NCBI GenBank assembly: GCA_001938995.1
Contig: MKZN01000002.1
Location: forward strand, 248,001-312,000
From: Bacillus pumilus
Lineage (GTDB): Bacteria; Bacillota; Bacilli; Bacillales; Bacillaceae
DNA length: 64,000 nucleotides
Reading direction: 5' to 3'
A model generated the notes under the pieces. That model was not told the origin of the DNA, did no database searches, and saw nothing but the letters and a program-made list of their open reading frames with translations. The position numbers and the translations under genes are program-made. Of the stretch, positions 46,399-58,479 are shown piece by piece (position 1 is the first letter of the stretch; the number at the start of each line of letters is the position of its first letter).

Positions 46399-47295
46399 TT
46401 AGTACCTCGGCTTTCTCTCTTTGATTTCAGTTAAAAACTCTAAATAATGCTGATAACGAAATGCTCTGATTTGCTCATTCTCAACTGCTCTTTTTACTGC
46501 ACATCCAGGCTCTTTCACATGCAAACAGCCTCTAAATTTACAATCCGCACTCCGCTCTCTGATGTCTAAAAAATACAGGCCTACATCTTCTGATTCGATT
46601 CCAGTGAATTCAAGTGAGCTAAAGCCCGGTGTATCCGCAATAAGACCTTGTGCTGTATGAATGAGTTCAACATGTCTTGTTGTATGTTTCCCCCTGCCAA
46701 GGTGAGATGAAATATTATTTGTTTTCAACGCCAAATCAGGGCTCATCGCATTTAAGAGCGATGACTTACCTACACCTGATTGACCTGCAAATACGGTTAT
46801 TTTATGGTGAAAATGCGGCATCAGTTTTTCAATACCTTCACGCTCATTGGTTGAAGTTAAGTGAACGTCATATCCAATTTGGCGATAGTCGTCTGCATAG
46901 GCTTGAATTGTTTCGCGCTCTTGATCCGTTTTGAGTAAATCCATTTTCGTTATACAAATAATCGGTTTGATGTGATTGGCTTCGACAAGTACGAGAAATC
47001 TGTCTAATAGCGATGTACTAAAGCTTGGTTCTGTGGCTGAGAAAACAAGCACTGCTTGATCCACATTACTGATTGGCGGACGCACAAGTTCGTTTGTCCG
47101 CTCTTTCACTTCTAGTACATAGCCTTCTTTATCATTATCTGCTTGATAAACGACATAGTCCCCAACAAGAGGTGTCACCTTGTTTTTTCGAAAAATACCT
47201 CTCGCTCTGCATTGTATCACTTTCCCGTTTTCTTCAGACTCATCCAGTACATAATAAAATCCGCTTAACGCTTTGATAATTTTGCCCTCAGGCAT
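46399..47295 (-). CDS. rsgA: Ribosome small-subunit GTPase RsgA (CpgA/YloQ)
   Basis: 298 residues: OB fold (about 1-65), circularly permuted GTPase (G4 ITKMDLL, then G1 GQSGVGKSSLLNAM, G3 ADTPGFSS) and a C-terminal zinc module CKFRGCLHVKEPGC. It checks late 30S assembly. In B. subtilis CpgA is also a PrkC target and removes toxic phosphogluconate by-products. It follows prkC by 12 nt, keeping kinase and substrate together. Confidence 0.97.
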   Translation of the reverse strand: MPEGKIIKALSGFYYVLDESEENGKVIQCRARGIFRKNKVTPLVGDYVVYQADNDKEGYVLEVKERTNELVRPPISNVDQAVLVFSATEPSFSTSLLDRFLVLVEANHIKPIICITKMDLLKTDQERETIQAYADDYRQIGYDVHLTSTNEREGIEKLMPHFHHKITVFAGQSGVGKSSLLNAMSPDLALKTNNISSHLGRGKHTTRHVELIHTAQGLIADTPGFSSLEFTGIESEDVGLYFLDIRERSADCKFRGCLHVKEPGCAVKRAVENEQIRAFRYQHYLEFLTEIKERKPRY

Positions 47296-47307
47296 AAAGT
47301 CCCTCCT

Positions 47308-49263
47308 TTATTCGTCATCAGGGTATTTGATCGTTTTGGAGCTCACAACTTTATCATCTACCGTTACCTGATAGTATCCTTTTTGACCTGGTTCAATTTT
47401 AAATTGAATGGTTCGTTCTGTTGGCGCAGTAATTTTAAAGGTTTCATATGAATCAGAAATGCTATGCTCTGCATCGTCAATGGAGATTTGGACATTCATT
47501 TCCTGTCCTTCCGCTGATGGTTCATATGGAATCTCAATCTTTTCCGTCACCGTTTTGGCCGGCTTTTCTTTTGGGCCAAGTGAGAACGTAATCTTGATCG
47601 TATCGCCCTGTTTTACAGCGGTACCAGCACCTGGTTCCTGCTTCATCACTTCACCTTTTGGCACATCGTCCGAATATGCTTCTTTTTCATCAAGCTTGAG
47701 TCCGTTGTCCTCTAAGTAGTTGGATGCTGCCTGTTTACTATACGTTGTTAAATCTCGCAATGTAATATCGGCAGGGCCTATGCTGACTGTCAGCGTGACT
47801 TCTTCATCTGCTGCGACAAGCTCTGTACCCGCTGAAGGCTCTTGATCCATGACAATCCCTGGTTCGGTGTCTTGATCATTTACTTCCTCCACTACGACTT
47901 GTTTAAACCCTTTTTTCTCTAATATTTCTTTTGCTTTCTCGATCTTTTCACCTATAACATCAGGTAATTCAGTCTTTTCTTTACCTGTACTTTGATAAAG
48001 CTGAATCTCTGTTCCTTCTTTTACCTTTGTGCCGATTTTTGGATCTGTTTTCACAACAAGTCCTTTTTCAATTTCTTCATCTGCAATATCAATTGGATCA
48101 GAGGCGACAGTAAATCCGGCATTTTTCAGCGTGTCTTCTGCTTTATCAACCGTCATGTTAGACACATCGATGACTTCAATATCTTTCGGGAAGAGGAAGC
48201 CTGGAAACACAGTAATGGCTAAAATCGTTGCAGCTGTCAGGATAAATAGGACGGTCGCTACGATCCAAGGCCATTTTTTTCGCTTCTTTTTCGTTTGTTG
48301 TTTGTCTTTTTTCTTCGGCTTTTGGGCTGGATGGACGTCGTTTTTATCATGATCTTGACCTACTTGATCATCGTGAATAATCGGGATGGCTTTCGTTGCT
48401 TCATGGTCTTCTTCAATGACAAATCGCTTTTCTTTCAGCCTTGCAGGGTCGAAGGCTGTTTTTAGCTCTTTTTGCATTTCAGATGCATCTTCATAACGAT
48501 AAAATGGATCTTTCGCCATTGATTTCAAAATGATGTTCTCCACGCTTTGCGGAACAGAAGGATTCCACCTTCTCACAGAGGGTGGCTCTGACTGCAGATG
48601 CTTTAGTGCCACACTGACTGCTGATTCGCCTTCAAAAGGCATGCGTCCTGAAATGAGTTCATACAGCACAATACCAAGTGAATAGATATCTGATTTTTTC
48701 GTTGCTAGACCTCCGCGTGCTTGTTCTGGTGACAAGTAGTGCACGGAGCCTAATACAGAATTTGTATGAGTGATGGTCGCTGAGCTAAGTGCGATGGCAA
48801 TCCCAAAATCAGTGACTTTGATATTTCCCATATGGTCAATTAATATATTGTGAGGCTTAATGTCTCGATGGACGAGCTGTTTGGCATGGGCTTCTTCCAT
48901 TGCCGCGACGACTTGTTCCATGATCCGAACGGCTTCCTTTGGGTGAAGCGGACCGTTGGCATTTATGTATTCCTTTAGCGTCATCCCCTCGACATATTCC
49001 ATGACAATATAATAAATATCATCTTCTTCTCCTACATCGTAGATACTGACAATATTTGAATGATCTAAACTTGCTGCTGATTGTGCTTCTCGTCTAAATC
49101 GTCTAATAAAATCATCATCACTTGCAAAATCAAACCGCAAAATTTTAATCGCTACTTCGCGATCTAGGATCATATCCTCCGCTAAATACACATTCGCCAT
49201 ACCGCCTCCGCCGATGACACGAAGAATCTGATAACGGCCGCTGATCCTTTTTCCGATCAACAC
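47308..49263 (-). CDS. prkC: PASTA-domain Ser/Thr protein kinase PrkC
   Basis: 651 residues. The N-terminal Hanks kinase (about 10-270) has [34 protein letters not shown] and activation-loop Thr residues ([10 protein letters not shown]). A single membrane segment ([18 protein letters not shown], about 335-360) is followed by three PASTA repeats (about 365-565) and an Ig-like end. It senses muropeptides and promotes spore germination. GTG start, overlapping prpC by 7 nt; GGAGG is 10 nt away. Confidence 0.98.
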   Translation of the reverse strand: MLIGKRISGRYQILRVIGGGGMANVYLAEDMILDREVAIKILRFDFASDDDFIRRFRREAQSAASLDHSNIVSIYDVGEEDDIYYIVMEYVEGMTLKEYINANGPLHPKEAVRIMEQVVAAMEEAHAKQLVHRDIKPHNILIDHMGNIKVTDFGIAIALSSATITHTNSVLGSVHYLSPEQARGGLATKKSDIYSLGIVLYELISGRMPFEGESAVSVALKHLQSEPPSVRRWNPSVPQSVENIILKSMAKDPFYRYEDASEMQKELKTAFDPARLKEKRFVIEEDHEATKAIPIIHDDQVGQDHDKNDVHPAQKPKKKDKQQTKKKRKKWPWIVATVLFILTAATILAITVFPGFLFPKDIEVIDVSNMTVDKAEDTLKNAGFTVASDPIDIADEEIEKGLVVKTDPKIGTKVKEGTEIQLYQSTGKEKTELPDVIGEKIEKAKEILEKKGFKQVVVEEVNDQDTEPGIVMDQEPSAGTELVAADEEVTLTVSIGPADITLRDLTTYSKQAASNYLEDNGLKLDEKEAYSDDVPKGEVMKQEPGAGTAVKQGDTIKITFSLGPKEKPAKTVTEKIEIPYEPSAEGQEMNVQISIDDAEHSISDSYETFKITAPTERTIQFKIEPGQKGYYQVTVDDKVVSSKTIKYPDDE

Positions 49264-50027
49264 TTGCTGTCACCCTCCTCTGTTTGGGAGGAGATTTCTA
49301 ACAGTACTGCTGTAATGTTATCTTCACCGCCATTGTCATTCGCTGTTTGAATGAGCTCTGTTACTTTTTCATCAGGTGGAGTCGTTTGCATTAATATATG
49401 AGTGATCTTCTCTTCTTCTACTTTATTTGACAACCCATCTGAGCAAAGTAAAATTTGATCCCCTGGATCCACTTCAAACGTGCGTGCGTCGATTTGAACA
49501 TGTTGATCAGTTCCTAACGCTTTGGTGAGGACATTCTTTCTTGGATGATACTCCGCATCCGCTTTTGAGATCTCACCCGTTTTCACAAGCTCATTCACTA
49601 GGGAGTGGTCGTCTGTTAATTGAGTCAGTGCACCTTCTCTTAGTAAATAGCAACGACTATCCCCAATATGGGCAATTGTGACCGTTTGCAAATGAACGAG
49701 CGCACAAACAATGGTCGTGCCCATTCCTTGGCACTCCTCATTGTCTCTCGCATGTTCATATACTTGTTCATTAATTTCACTAATTTTAGAGATTAACCAA
49801 CTTTCTTGATCAGCTGGTTTATTTGGAATTGAAGATGATTCTTCCCAGTATTCTTTTAAAGATGAGACAGCCATCTTACTGGCTACATCACCAGCAAGAT
49901 GACCTCCCATTCCATCTGCTACAACAGCTAGACATGTGTCTTCTTTTGCATGAAAAATACCTGCATCATCTTCATTATGCTGACGGACTTTTCCTGTATC
50001 TGTTTGAAAAGCTGTCCTCATCAACAT
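49257..50027 (-). CDS. prpC: PP2C-type protein phosphatase PrpC
   Basis: 256 residues with PP2C metal motifs [45 protein letters not shown] and [13 protein letters not shown]. It reverses PrkC phosphorylation. The ATG at 50027 has GAGG 6 nt upstream; ATG two codons later is too far from it. Gap of 3 nt after rlmN and overlap with prkC make a compact unit. Confidence 0.97.
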   Translation of the reverse strand: MLMRTAFQTDTGKVRQHNEDDAGIFHAKEDTCLAVVADGMGGHLAGDVASKMAVSSLKEYWEESSSIPNKPADQESWLISKISEINEQVYEHARDNEECQGMGTTIVCALVHLQTVTIAHIGDSRCYLLREGALTQLTDDHSLVNELVKTGEISKADAEYHPRKNVLTKALGTDQHVQIDARTFEVDPGDQILLCSDGLSNKVEEEKITHILMQTTPPDEKVTELIQTANDNGGEDNITAVLLEISSQTEEGDSKC

Positions 50028-50030
50028 TCG

Positions 50031-51113
50031 TCACCTCGTCTCTTCCTGACGCTCCTTCGCTCTCAGCTGACCGCAAGCAGCATCAATATCATGGCCTTGC
50101 TCTCGTCTAATCGTTACGTTTACGCCTCGTCCTTTTAACGTTTTTTCAAAAAGGAAGATTTGTTCTTTTGGTGTTCTTACATAATCTCTCTCCGGTACGT
50201 AGTTTACCGGTATCAAGTTCACGTGACATTTGATTCCTTTGAGTAAATCTGCAAGCTCTTCAGCGTGATGTACTTGGTCATTGACCCCGCCAAACAGACC
50301 GTATTCAAAGCTAACACGTCTGCCTGTTTTTTGAATGTAGTATTCAATGGCCTCCATTAGTTTTGGCAGCTGATATGCTTTGTTGATCGGCATCAGGCGG
50401 CTTCTAATGTCTGTATTTGGTGCGTGCAAAGAAACGGCAAAGTTAATTTGCATTTGCTCATCAGCGAATTGATAGATCTTCGGAATAATGCCGCTTGTTG
50501 AAACGGTAATATGGCGCGCCCCAATATTTAATCCGTTGTCATGGTTAATAATTTTGAGGAAAGCAAGCATTTCTTCAAAATTATCAAATGGTTCACCAAT
50601 TCCCATGATGACAACCGAGCTGACTCGTTCTTCTGTTTCATCAAGTGCCTGCTGCACCTTTAATACTTGTGCAACAATTTCGCCTGCTTCAAGATTTCGT
50701 TTAAGCCCGCCAAGTGTAGATGCGCAGAATGTACAGCCAATTCTACAGCCGACTTGTGTTGTGACACAGACGGAGTTCCCGTATTCGTGACGCATGAGAA
50801 CTGTTTCAATTGTATAGCCATCGTGTAATTCAAATAAAAACTTGATCGTCCCATCTTGAGATGTTTGTTTGATCACTGTTTTTAATGTTGTAATTGTAAA
50901 TTGAGCCTTTAGTTTTTCTCGTAAATCCTTTGACAGGTTAGACATTTGCTCAAAGGAAGTCACACGTTTTTCATAAAGCCATTCGAAAATTTGCGCGGCA
51001 CGGAACGGCTTCTCCCCTTGATCCTTTAACCATGATTTTAGTTCGTGAAGCTCGAATGAGTAAATCGAGGGCATGTCTGTTTTCAGTTCTTTTCTCACTT
51101 TTTGTGCTGTCAT
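50031..51113 (-). CDS. rlmN: Dual-specificity RNA methyltransferase RlmN
   Basis: 360 residues. The radical SAM cluster motif CRIGCTFC uses Cys123, Cys127 and Cys130. The second-site cysteine needed for the methyl intermediate is in the C-terminal [12 protein letters not shown]. It makes m2A2503 in 23S rRNA and m2A37 in tRNA. AAGGGATAAAAAA before the ATG is formed from the end of rsmB. Confidence 0.97.
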   Translation of the reverse strand: MTAQKVRKELKTDMPSIYSFELHELKSWLKDQGEKPFRAAQIFEWLYEKRVTSFEQMSNLSKDLREKLKAQFTITTLKTVIKQTSQDGTIKFLFELHDGYTIETVLMRHEYGNSVCVTTQVGCRIGCTFCASTLGGLKRNLEAGEIVAQVLKVQQALDETEERVSSVVIMGIGEPFDNFEEMLAFLKIINHDNGLNIGARHITVSTSGIIPKIYQFADEQMQINFAVSLHAPNTDIRSRLMPINKAYQLPKLMEAIEYYIQKTGRRVSFEYGLFGGVNDQVHHAEELADLLKGIKCHVNLIPVNYVPERDYVRTPKEQIFLFEKTLKGRGVNVTIRREQGHDIDAACGQLRAKERQEETR

Positions 51114-51117
51114 TTTT

Positions 51118-52461
51118 TTATCCCTTCTTTCTCATGCTGCAAATAAAGAAACCATCTGTTCCGAAATAATGAGGAAGAATTTGTACGCTTCCCTTTTGAA
51201 CAAACGGAGCAACCTGCTCAGGCAGCCGTTCATTTAGAGATAGATCGGGTTCGAAGTCTTGGTGTTCTTGTAAAAACGCATGAATCACTTGTTGATTTTC
51301 TTGTGGGTCCATTGTACATGTACTATATACAAGGGTTCCGCCCGGCTTTAGAAGCGGGGCTGTTTCGTGTAAAATGGCTTGCTGAATTTGCGCCAGCCTT
51401 GCTGAATCTTCTTGAGACTTTGTATACTTCATATCGGGTTTTCTTCTAATCACGCCAAAGCCTGTACACGGGGCATCAATAAGAATACGGTCAAACGACG
51501 ATTCACGATAGTGTTCAATCGCTTTTCTAGCATCTAGTGCCTTTGCTTCTATTTGAGTGAGATTTAGTCGCTTTGCCGCTTGTTTGATGAGCTTCACTTT
51601 GTGTTCATGCAAATCTAGTGAAACGATTTTCCCCTCATCGTTCATTCGCTCTGCGATATGTGTGGATTTACCACCAGGTGCTGCACAGGCATCGAGCACC
51701 ATTTCGCCGGGCTGAGGGTCAAGCGCTCTTGCGACAAGCATCGAACTTTCATCTTGAATGGTCACATAACCTTCTTGAAAAGAGGATGTCGATACAATTG
51801 ACCCTTTCATCAGCTTAAGCGCGTCCTCAGACAGATCGCCAAGTTCTGTTTCAATCCCTGAATCCATCAATTGATTTTGTAAGGTAGCGCGATCTGTTTT
51901 CATTTGATTGACACGAAGGGTTTGCTTTGGCGGTACTAAATGAATGCGGCAAATGCCATCTGCCGCTTCAAAGCCATAAGCTTGAACCCATTCTTTTACA
52001 AGCCATAATGGATGGCTCGTCTCAACAGAGAGTCGCTCAACCGGATCTTTGATCGCATCAAATGAGGGAACGCCCTCTCTTTGCACAGAGCGAAGGACCC
52101 CATTCACAAGAGAAGAAATGCCTTTATGTCCACGTTTTTTCGTTAGTTCGACTGCTTCATGGATAGCCGCACGATCTGGAATTTTTTCAAGGTAGACCAT
52201 TTGATATAAAGACATTCTTAAAAGCTGCATAACCCACGGGGCTACCTTTTGCGGTTTTTTCACAAAAGGCGCTAGCATATAGTCCAGTGCCAGCTTATTT
52301 TGCAGGGTCCCATACACAAGTTCCGTTAACAGTGGTTTGTCCTGATCTGCCAGTTCTTTATCCTTCATGACTGACTGCAAGAGCAGATTACTGTAAGCTT
52401 GGTTTTGTTCAAGTTTGATTAAAGCGTCTAACGCTACTTCTCTTACATTACTTTTCTTCAT
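51118..52461 (-). CDS. rsmB: 16S rRNA (cytosine-967-C5)-methyltransferase RsmB
   Basis: 447 residues. An N-terminal NusB-like helical domain (about 1-140) is followed by a SAM methyltransferase: [36 protein letters not shown] and the catalytic [14 protein letters not shown]. The start lies 14 nt inside fmt, with AGGA 7 nt upstream. Confidence 0.97.
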   Translation of the reverse strand: MKKSNVREVALDALIKLEQNQAYSNLLLQSVMKDKELADQDKPLLTELVYGTLQNKLALDYMLAPFVKKPQKVAPWVMQLLRMSLYQMVYLEKIPDRAAIHEAVELTKKRGHKGISSLVNGVLRSVQREGVPSFDAIKDPVERLSVETSHPLWLVKEWVQAYGFEAADGICRIHLVPPKQTLRVNQMKTDRATLQNQLMDSGIETELGDLSEDALKLMKGSIVSTSSFQEGYVTIQDESSMLVARALDPQPGEMVLDACAAPGGKSTHIAERMNDEGKIVSLDLHEHKVKLIKQAAKRLNLTQIEAKALDARKAIEHYRESSFDRILIDAPCTGFGVIRRKPDMKYTKSQEDSARLAQIQQAILHETAPLLKPGGTLVYSTCTMDPQENQQVIHAFLQEHQDFEPDLSLNERLPEQVAPFVQKGSVQILPHYFGTDGFFICSMRKKG

Positions 52462-53401
52462 TTATTTGTCCTAATTTCTGTCCGATTTCGATGTTTGCAC
52501 CTCTTAAGAAGTCTTCACCGCTCATTTTTTTCTTTCCAGCCGGTTGTACACTTGTTAATAAAAGGCCTTGCTGATTTCCAGTTCCAATGACTGGACCTTC
52601 TGTTTGAAGCTCAATCACTTTTCCAGGCTCTTCTTGGTCATGAAGTGACACTTTTTTTGCTTCCCATACTTTTAAATTGGCGCCATTCCATTCAGTATAG
52701 GCAACTGGCCATGGATTTAAGCCGCGAACTTGGTTGTATAGCTCTTCGCCTGTTTTCGTCCAGTCTAAACGCTCTTGCTCACGCTTAATATTTGGTGCGT
52801 AGGTAGCAGCCTCTTCATTTTGAGGAATCGGTGCGATGGATCTACTTAAAACATTTGGTAATGTCTCTTTTAGTAGGGCTGCTCCTGCGATACTTAATTT
52901 ATCATGCATTGTCCCAACGTTGTCTACTTCATCAATGTCTACTTCTACTTTACTAATCATGTCACCTGCATCAAGCTTTTCAACCATATACATGATTGTT
53001 ACGCCTGTTTTCTTTTTGCCTTGCAGGATCGCATAATGGATCGGCGCACCGCCTCTTAGCTCTGGCAACAATGAAGCATGAACATTGATACAACCGAATT
53101 CTGGTTCATCCAGCAATCGTTTAGGCAAAATTTGTCCAAACGCTGCTGTCACAATTAAATCTGGTTTCAATGCAAGCACTTTATCAATTTCTTCATCAAG
53201 TCGCACTTTTTCAGGCTGTAAAACAGGAATGCCATGCTTTAAGGCTTCTACTTTTACAGGCGGAGGTGTCAGCACTCGTTTTCTGCCTTTCGGGCGGTCT
53301 GGCTGTGTGACGACGCCGACGACTTCATATCCTTCTGTCATTAGTGTTTGCAGCACTGGTACTGAGAAATCAGGGGTTCCCATAAATACAATTCGTGCCA
53401 T
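52448..53401 (-). CDS. fmt: Methionyl-tRNA formyltransferase Fmt
   Basis: 317 residues from [17 protein letters not shown]. The folate-binding catalytic region [20 protein letters not shown] and [15 protein letters not shown] are intact, and a C-terminal tRNA-binding domain begins around 205. It formylates initiator Met-tRNA. ATG at 53401 is 5 nt after the def stop; a GTG three codons earlier overlaps the ribosome site. It pairs functionally with Def. Confidence 0.97.
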   Translation of the reverse strand: MARIVFMGTPDFSVPVLQTLMTEGYEVVGVVTQPDRPKGRKRVLTPPPVKVEALKHGIPVLQPEKVRLDEEIDKVLALKPDLIVTAAFGQILPKRLLDEPEFGCINVHASLLPELRGGAPIHYAILQGKKKTGVTIMYMVEKLDAGDMISKVEVDIDEVDNVGTMHDKLSIAGAALLKETLPNVLSRSIAPIPQNEEAATYAPNIKREQERLDWTKTGEELYNQVRGLNPWPVAYTEWNGANLKVWEAKKVSLHDQEEPGKVIELQTEGPVIGTGNQQGLLLTSVQPAGKKKMSGEDFLRGANIEIGQKLGQINEEK

Positions 53402-53406
53402 TTTCT

Positions 53407-53889
53407 TCACCCTTCCATTTCCGCAAGTTCTTTTTCTGTATAAGTTCGAATGATTTTCGATGTGAATAAGACACCTTCTAGGTGATCAATCTCGTGCAAT
53501 AAGGCTCTTGCTAAAAATCCCTCTGCTTCTATTGTAAATGGTTCACCTTTCTTATTAAAGGCTTTCACCTTCACATAGTTTGGCCTTTCTACAGTGCCGT
53601 ATAGTGATGGAAAGCTTAGGCAACCTTCTATGTCTGTCTGGCTTCCTTCCACTTCAAGAATCTCTGGATTTACAAGATCGACTCTGCCAGATTCTTCTCC
53701 TATATCGACTACAGCAACTCGTTTGGAGATGCCAATTTGCGGCGCTGCTAGTCCTACTCCATCTAGCTCAAGCATTGTATCATACATATCATCAAGCAGT
53801 TTTTTCAGTTTTTTATCGAATGTATCGACGGGTATTGTCTTTCTTTCAAGCACCTCTGCCGGATGTATGACGATCGGTTTTACTGCCAC
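53407..53889 (-). CDS. def: Peptide deformylase Def (GTG start)
   Basis: 160 residues with all three deformylase motifs: [10 protein letters not shown] (45-54), EGCLSFP with metal-binding Cys90, and HEIDHLEG with His132, Glu133 and His136. It removes the formyl group from new proteins. GTG start with GGAGGGCTTGAA. It lies 15 nt after priA. Confidence 0.98.
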   Translation of the reverse strand: MAVKPIVIHPAEVLERKTIPVDTFDKKLKKLLDDMYDTMLELDGVGLAAPQIGISKRVAVVDIGEESGRVDLVNPEILEVEGSQTDIEGCLSFPSLYGTVERPNYVKVKAFNKKGEPFTIEAEGFLARALLHEIDHLEGVLFTSKIIRTYTEKELAEMEG

Positions 53890-53904
53890 TTCAAGCCCTC
53901 CGTT

Positions 53905-56316
53905 TTACATCATCATATATGGATTCATATCGATTGAAATCATCAATTGTTTTTGTTCCACTTCTTTTTGATAATGATCTTGTATTTTCCTTAATAAACT
54001 TGCCAGTTCATTTTCCCTTTTGTATTTTATCACGCATTGATACCGATATCTATCTTTGATCTTAGCAATCGGAGATGCAGCCGGACCAAGGATTCTTGTG
54101 TTCGGTGCACAGTTCATTTTGAGAAACTGAACAATTTGATCAGATACATGCGCTGCTTTTGTTACTTCTTCATGTGAAACAGTCACCATTGCAAGGAAAT
54201 AAAACGGCGGATAGGACTGATCACGTCGATGGATCATCTCCTGCTCATAAAAGGCTTCATAGTCATGCTGCTTCGTTAATTCAATGCTGTAGTGTGAGGG
54301 CGTATAAGATTGAATAATGACTGATCCCGCTTTTTCATGGCGTCCAGCCCTGCCGCTGACCTGCGTTAAGAGCTGAAACGTTTTTTCACTTGAACGAAAA
54401 TCAGGGATATGAAGAGATGTATCTGCACTGAGTACTCCGACAAGTGTGACATCTGGGAAATCTAAGCCTTTTGCAATCATCTGTGTTCCAAGCAAAATAT
54501 CTGCTTCTTTGTTGCCAAATGCCGTGAGGAGCTTTTCGTGTGCACCTTTACGAGAGGTTGTATCAACATCCATACGGATCACCCTCGCCTCAGGCAAGAC
54601 CTTCGAGAGCTCTTCCTCCACTCGCTGCGTACCAGTTCCGAAGTAACGAATATGTTCACTTTGACATTCCGGACATTCAGCAGGTACTGGGGCTTCGTGA
54701 CCGCAATAATGACATTTCAGTCGTTTTTGGTAGCGATGATAAGTGAGTGAAATTTCACAATGAGGACATTGCGATACATATCCGCAATCACGACACATCA
54801 CAAAGGAAGAATAGCCTCGTTTATTGAGAAATAAGACCGCTTGCTCTTTTTTTTCAAGGACTTCTTTTAATCGGAGCATTAACTCCTCAGAGAACATAGA
54901 ACGGTTACCGTTTCGTAGTTCTTCTCGCATATCAATTAACGACACGTATGGCATTTGCTGCTGATTCACACGATGCTTCAATGTCAGCAATGTATACACG
55001 CCTTTTTTCGCACGTGCATATGACTCAAGGGAAGGCGTTGCACTTCCTAATACCACAGGACATTGATGTCGTCTTGCTCGTTCAATTGCGACATCCTTGG
55101 CGTGATAACGTGGCATTTCTTCTTGCTTATAGGAAGATTCGTGCTCTTCATCAATGATTATCATCCCTAGGTTTTCAAACGGGGCAAATACAGCCGATCT
55201 TGCCCCTACCACAAGCTTGACTTCCTTGCGATGAATTTTTCGCCATTCATCGTATTTTTCCCCTGTTGATAGACCACTATGAAGAACGGCAACACTTGAA
55301 CCAAATCGCTCTTTGAACCGCTGTACCATTTGAGGGGTTAACGAGATTTCAGGTACCAACACGATCGCTTCTTTTCCTTTTTGAAGCACATGATCAATTG
55401 TTTGTAAATAAATTTCTGTTTTCCCACTCCCTGTCACGCCGTGAAGTAGAAAAGTTTCGTGCCGGTGATCACTCACTGCATGATGAATATGCTTCGCTGC
55501 TTCAGCTTGTTCTACGGTGAGATCAAGAGGTTGAGATTGTTTAAACTCTCGATCTACATAAGGATCCCGATAGATTTCTTGATAACTTTCGGTTAACAAT
55601 CCTTCTTGAATAAAGGTTTTCAGCGTTTGAGAACTGGCGCCTGTTTGTGATTGTAAGTCTTTTGCTAAAAAAGTGGTATGACTTGTTTGTAACAAGTAGG
55701 ATAGCAATGCCTGTTGCTTCACCGCATTTTTCTTTAAATGTTGCTGCTTTTCTTTAAGTCTTTCTGTAGATGCTGCGGCATGAAGCATCCGCACCTTTTT
55801 CTTTCCAGACTTTTGAGAGACATGATATCTCACCTCTAGATGGCCCTTTTGGACATGCTTTTGAATGAGCTTTAGTTGTTCAGGTGGTATGTCAGCGTAA
55901 AGCAGGCTCTCTTGCTGACCGAAAAGCTCTTTCAATGACTGCGGAAGGTCTTCATTTGATAACACTTGAATTTCTTTTTCATATTTTGCCTTCATTGCTG
56001 CGGGGAGCATCGATTGAAGAGCCGTAATATGATAGGACAACGTTTTTTCCGTCAGCCAGTGGGAAAGCTCCAATAGCTCATCTGTCAGAACAGGAGATAA
56101 ATCAAATAAATCCACAATGTCCTTTATGTTCCCTGTCTTTACGTCTGATACATCTTTCACTCTTGTTACAAACCCTTGGATTTTCCTCGGACCAAAGGGG
56201 ACAACGACCCTCATCCCTGCTTTGATCAAGTCTTTGAACCGCTCTGGTATACGATAATCAAATGGGCGATCGATGGCTTTCGTTGTGACATCCACAATGA
56301 CTTCAGCAAACATCAT
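53905..56316 (-). CDS. priA: Primosomal helicase PriA
   Basis: 803 residues. It has an N-terminal 3'-DNA-binding domain, P-loop LHGVTGSGKTEIYL, DEEH box IIIDEEHESSYKQ and an inserted zinc-binding region (CRDCGYVSQCPHC, CHYCGHEAPVPAECPEC). Helicase motif VI QVSGRAGRHEK follows, and the protein ends DMNPYMMM. It restarts stalled replication. Tandem ATGs overlap the coaBC stop; the ribosome site is weak, so it is probably coupled. Confidence 0.98.
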   Translation of the reverse strand: MMFAEVIVDVTTKAIDRPFDYRIPERFKDLIKAGMRVVVPFGPRKIQGFVTRVKDVSDVKTGNIKDIVDLFDLSPVLTDELLELSHWLTEKTLSYHITALQSMLPAAMKAKYEKEIQVLSNEDLPQSLKELFGQQESLLYADIPPEQLKLIQKHVQKGHLEVRYHVSQKSGKKKVRMLHAAASTERLKEKQQHLKKNAVKQQALLSYLLQTSHTTFLAKDLQSQTGASSQTLKTFIQEGLLTESYQEIYRDPYVDREFKQSQPLDLTVEQAEAAKHIHHAVSDHRHETFLLHGVTGSGKTEIYLQTIDHVLQKGKEAIVLVPEISLTPQMVQRFKERFGSSVAVLHSGLSTGEKYDEWRKIHRKEVKLVVGARSAVFAPFENLGMIIIDEEHESSYKQEEMPRYHAKDVAIERARRHQCPVVLGSATPSLESYARAKKGVYTLLTLKHRVNQQQMPYVSLIDMREELRNGNRSMFSEELMLRLKEVLEKKEQAVLFLNKRGYSSFVMCRDCGYVSQCPHCEISLTYHRYQKRLKCHYCGHEAPVPAECPECQSEHIRYFGTGTQRVEEELSKVLPEARVIRMDVDTTSRKGAHEKLLTAFGNKEADILLGTQMIAKGLDFPDVTLVGVLSADTSLHIPDFRSSEKTFQLLTQVSGRAGRHEKAGSVIIQSYTPSHYSIELTKQHDYEAFYEQEMIHRRDQSYPPFYFLAMVTVSHEEVTKAAHVSDQIVQFLKMNCAPNTRILGPAASPIAKIKDRYRYQCVIKYKRENELASLLRKIQDHYQKEVEQKQLMISIDMNPYMMM

Positions 56317-57530
56317 GCTCGCTCACGCTCTTTGGGCAACAGTTGCTTGGCCTCTTTTAGAATTTCAAAAGCGAGGTCTTTTTTGCTCATCATCGGTATC
56401 TCTTTTTTTGTTCCATCTGCTTTGATAATGGCTGCTACATTTGTATCAGTGCCAAAGCCTGCCCCTTCTGTAGTTACATTGTTTGCTACAATCATATCTA
56501 AATGCTTGGATTCGATTTTCTTTTTCGCATAATATTCAACATCCTGCGTTTCAGCTGCAAAACCAACAAGCACTTGATGTTCTTTTCTTTTTCCAAGCTC
56601 TTTTAAAATGTCCTTTGTCCGGGTGAATTCGATCTTTAGTCCGCCATCCTGTTTTTTCATTTTATGGGAATAGGTTGTCACAGGGGTATAATCTGCAACT
56701 GCTGCTGATTTGATCACAAGGTCTGCTTGCCCGTAGACATCTAGAGCAGCCTGATACATCTCTTCAGCCGATTCAACATACACGACATTGACATGGTCTG
56801 GTGGAATCAAAGAGACTGGCCCTGAAATCAGGGTCACATCTGCTCCCATCTGCTGGGCAGCTTCTGCAATGGCATAGCCCATCTTCCCAGAAGAGCGATT
56901 TGTAAAGAAACGAACAGGATCAATGACTTCTCTTGTAGGACCTGCTGTCACCACAATCCTTTTGCCTGAAAGCGGCAGGTTTTTAGGCGCTTCGAAAAAC
57001 GCACGAATGTGCTCAACGATTTTTTCGGGCTCCTCTAAGCGTCCTTTTCCAACGTAACCACAGGCTAAATACCCTTCACTTGGTTCAATGAATCGGTAAC
57101 CATCATCATAGAGCGTGCGAATGTTGCGCTTCACAGCGGGGTGATCATACATATGCACATTCATCGCCGGTGCAATCCAAACAGGTGCCGTAGAAGCTAG
57201 TAAAGTGGTTGTGAGCATATCATCTGCGAGTCCTGACGCCATTTTCCCAATCGTATGGGCTGTTGCAGGTGCCACTAGAATGAGATCAGCCCAGTCAGCT
57301 ACATCAATATGGGCGATGACTTTTGGGTTATTTTCTTTAAATGTATCCACATAAACTTCTTGACGAGAAAGGGCTTGAAAGGTGAGCGGCGACATAAACT
57401 CTCGGGCAGATTCTGTCATAATCACTCTTACATTTGCGCCTGCTTGTACAAGTTTACTAGTGAGTGCAGCTGCTTTATATACGGCGATTCCTCCGCTGAC
57501 GCCGAGTAAAATATTTTTTGACTGTAACAT
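56313..57530 (-). CDS. coaBC: Bifunctional phosphopantothenoylcysteine decarboxylase/synthetase CoaBC (Dfp)
   Basis: 405 residues. The CoaC flavoprotein half (about 1-185) has LLGVSGGIAVYKAAAL, the PAMNVHMYDHPAV motif and the active-site region CGYVGKGRLEEPE. The CoaB half (about 190-400) has VTAGPTREVIDPVRFFTNRS. Together they make 4'-phosphopantetheine for CoA. AAGGGGGACAAACAA precedes the ATG; the rpoZ palindromic terminator lies upstream. Confidence 0.97.
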   Translation of the reverse strand: MLQSKNILLGVSGGIAVYKAAALTSKLVQAGANVRVIMTESAREFMSPLTFQALSRQEVYVDTFKENNPKVIAHIDVADWADLILVAPATAHTIGKMASGLADDMLTTTLLASTAPVWIAPAMNVHMYDHPAVKRNIRTLYDDGYRFIEPSEGYLACGYVGKGRLEEPEKIVEHIRAFFEAPKNLPLSGKRIVVTAGPTREVIDPVRFFTNRSSGKMGYAIAEAAQQMGADVTLISGPVSLIPPDHVNVVYVESAEEMYQAALDVYGQADLVIKSAAVADYTPVTTYSHKMKKQDGGLKIEFTRTKDILKELGKRKEHQVLVGFAAETQDVEYYAKKKIESKHLDMIVANNVTTEGAGFGTDTNVAAIIKADGTKKEIPMMSKKDLAFEILKEAKQLLPKERERA

Positions 57531-57569
57531 TTGTTTGTCCCCCTTAACGGCCTTTTTGACAAATTCGTC

Positions 57570-57620
57570 TACAATTCAAAAAAGTCAAAACCAATCATAG
57601 TTTTGACTTTTTTGAACGTA
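57570..57620 (-). terminator. 17-bp palindromic terminator between rpoZ and coaBC
   Basis: A perfect 17-bp inverted repeat (57575-57591 with 57600-57616, 8-nt loop); the minus-strand 3' arm contains six T. It is symmetric, so it could act on either strand, but both flanking genes are on minus. Confidence 0.75.
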
Positions 57621-57648
57621 TCGTATCTGCGTTGCAGAAGCGATGAGA

Positions 57649-57852
57649 TTATTCTTGATCTTCTTTTTCAAATGTCAAAAGACCAGCATCAATTTCTTCA
57701 AGTGCTTTTCCTACAAACTTATATGACTTTGTGTTTTCGATTTGCTGATCTTGATGGATCTGCATTTCACGCGCACGGCGTGCAGACACTGTCACAAGCG
57801 TATATTTTGAATCGAGTTTGTTCATCAAAGAGTCAATTGAAGGATCTAACAT
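57649..57852 (-). CDS. rpoZ: RNA polymerase omega subunit RpoZ (YloH)
   Basis: 67 residues with the omega signature [15 protein letters not shown] and [16 protein letters not shown]. Omega helps assemble RNA polymerase. It follows gmk by 3 nt. Length matches B. subtilis. Confidence 0.97.
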
Positions 57853-57855
57853 GGT

Positions 57856-58479
<624 letters not shown>

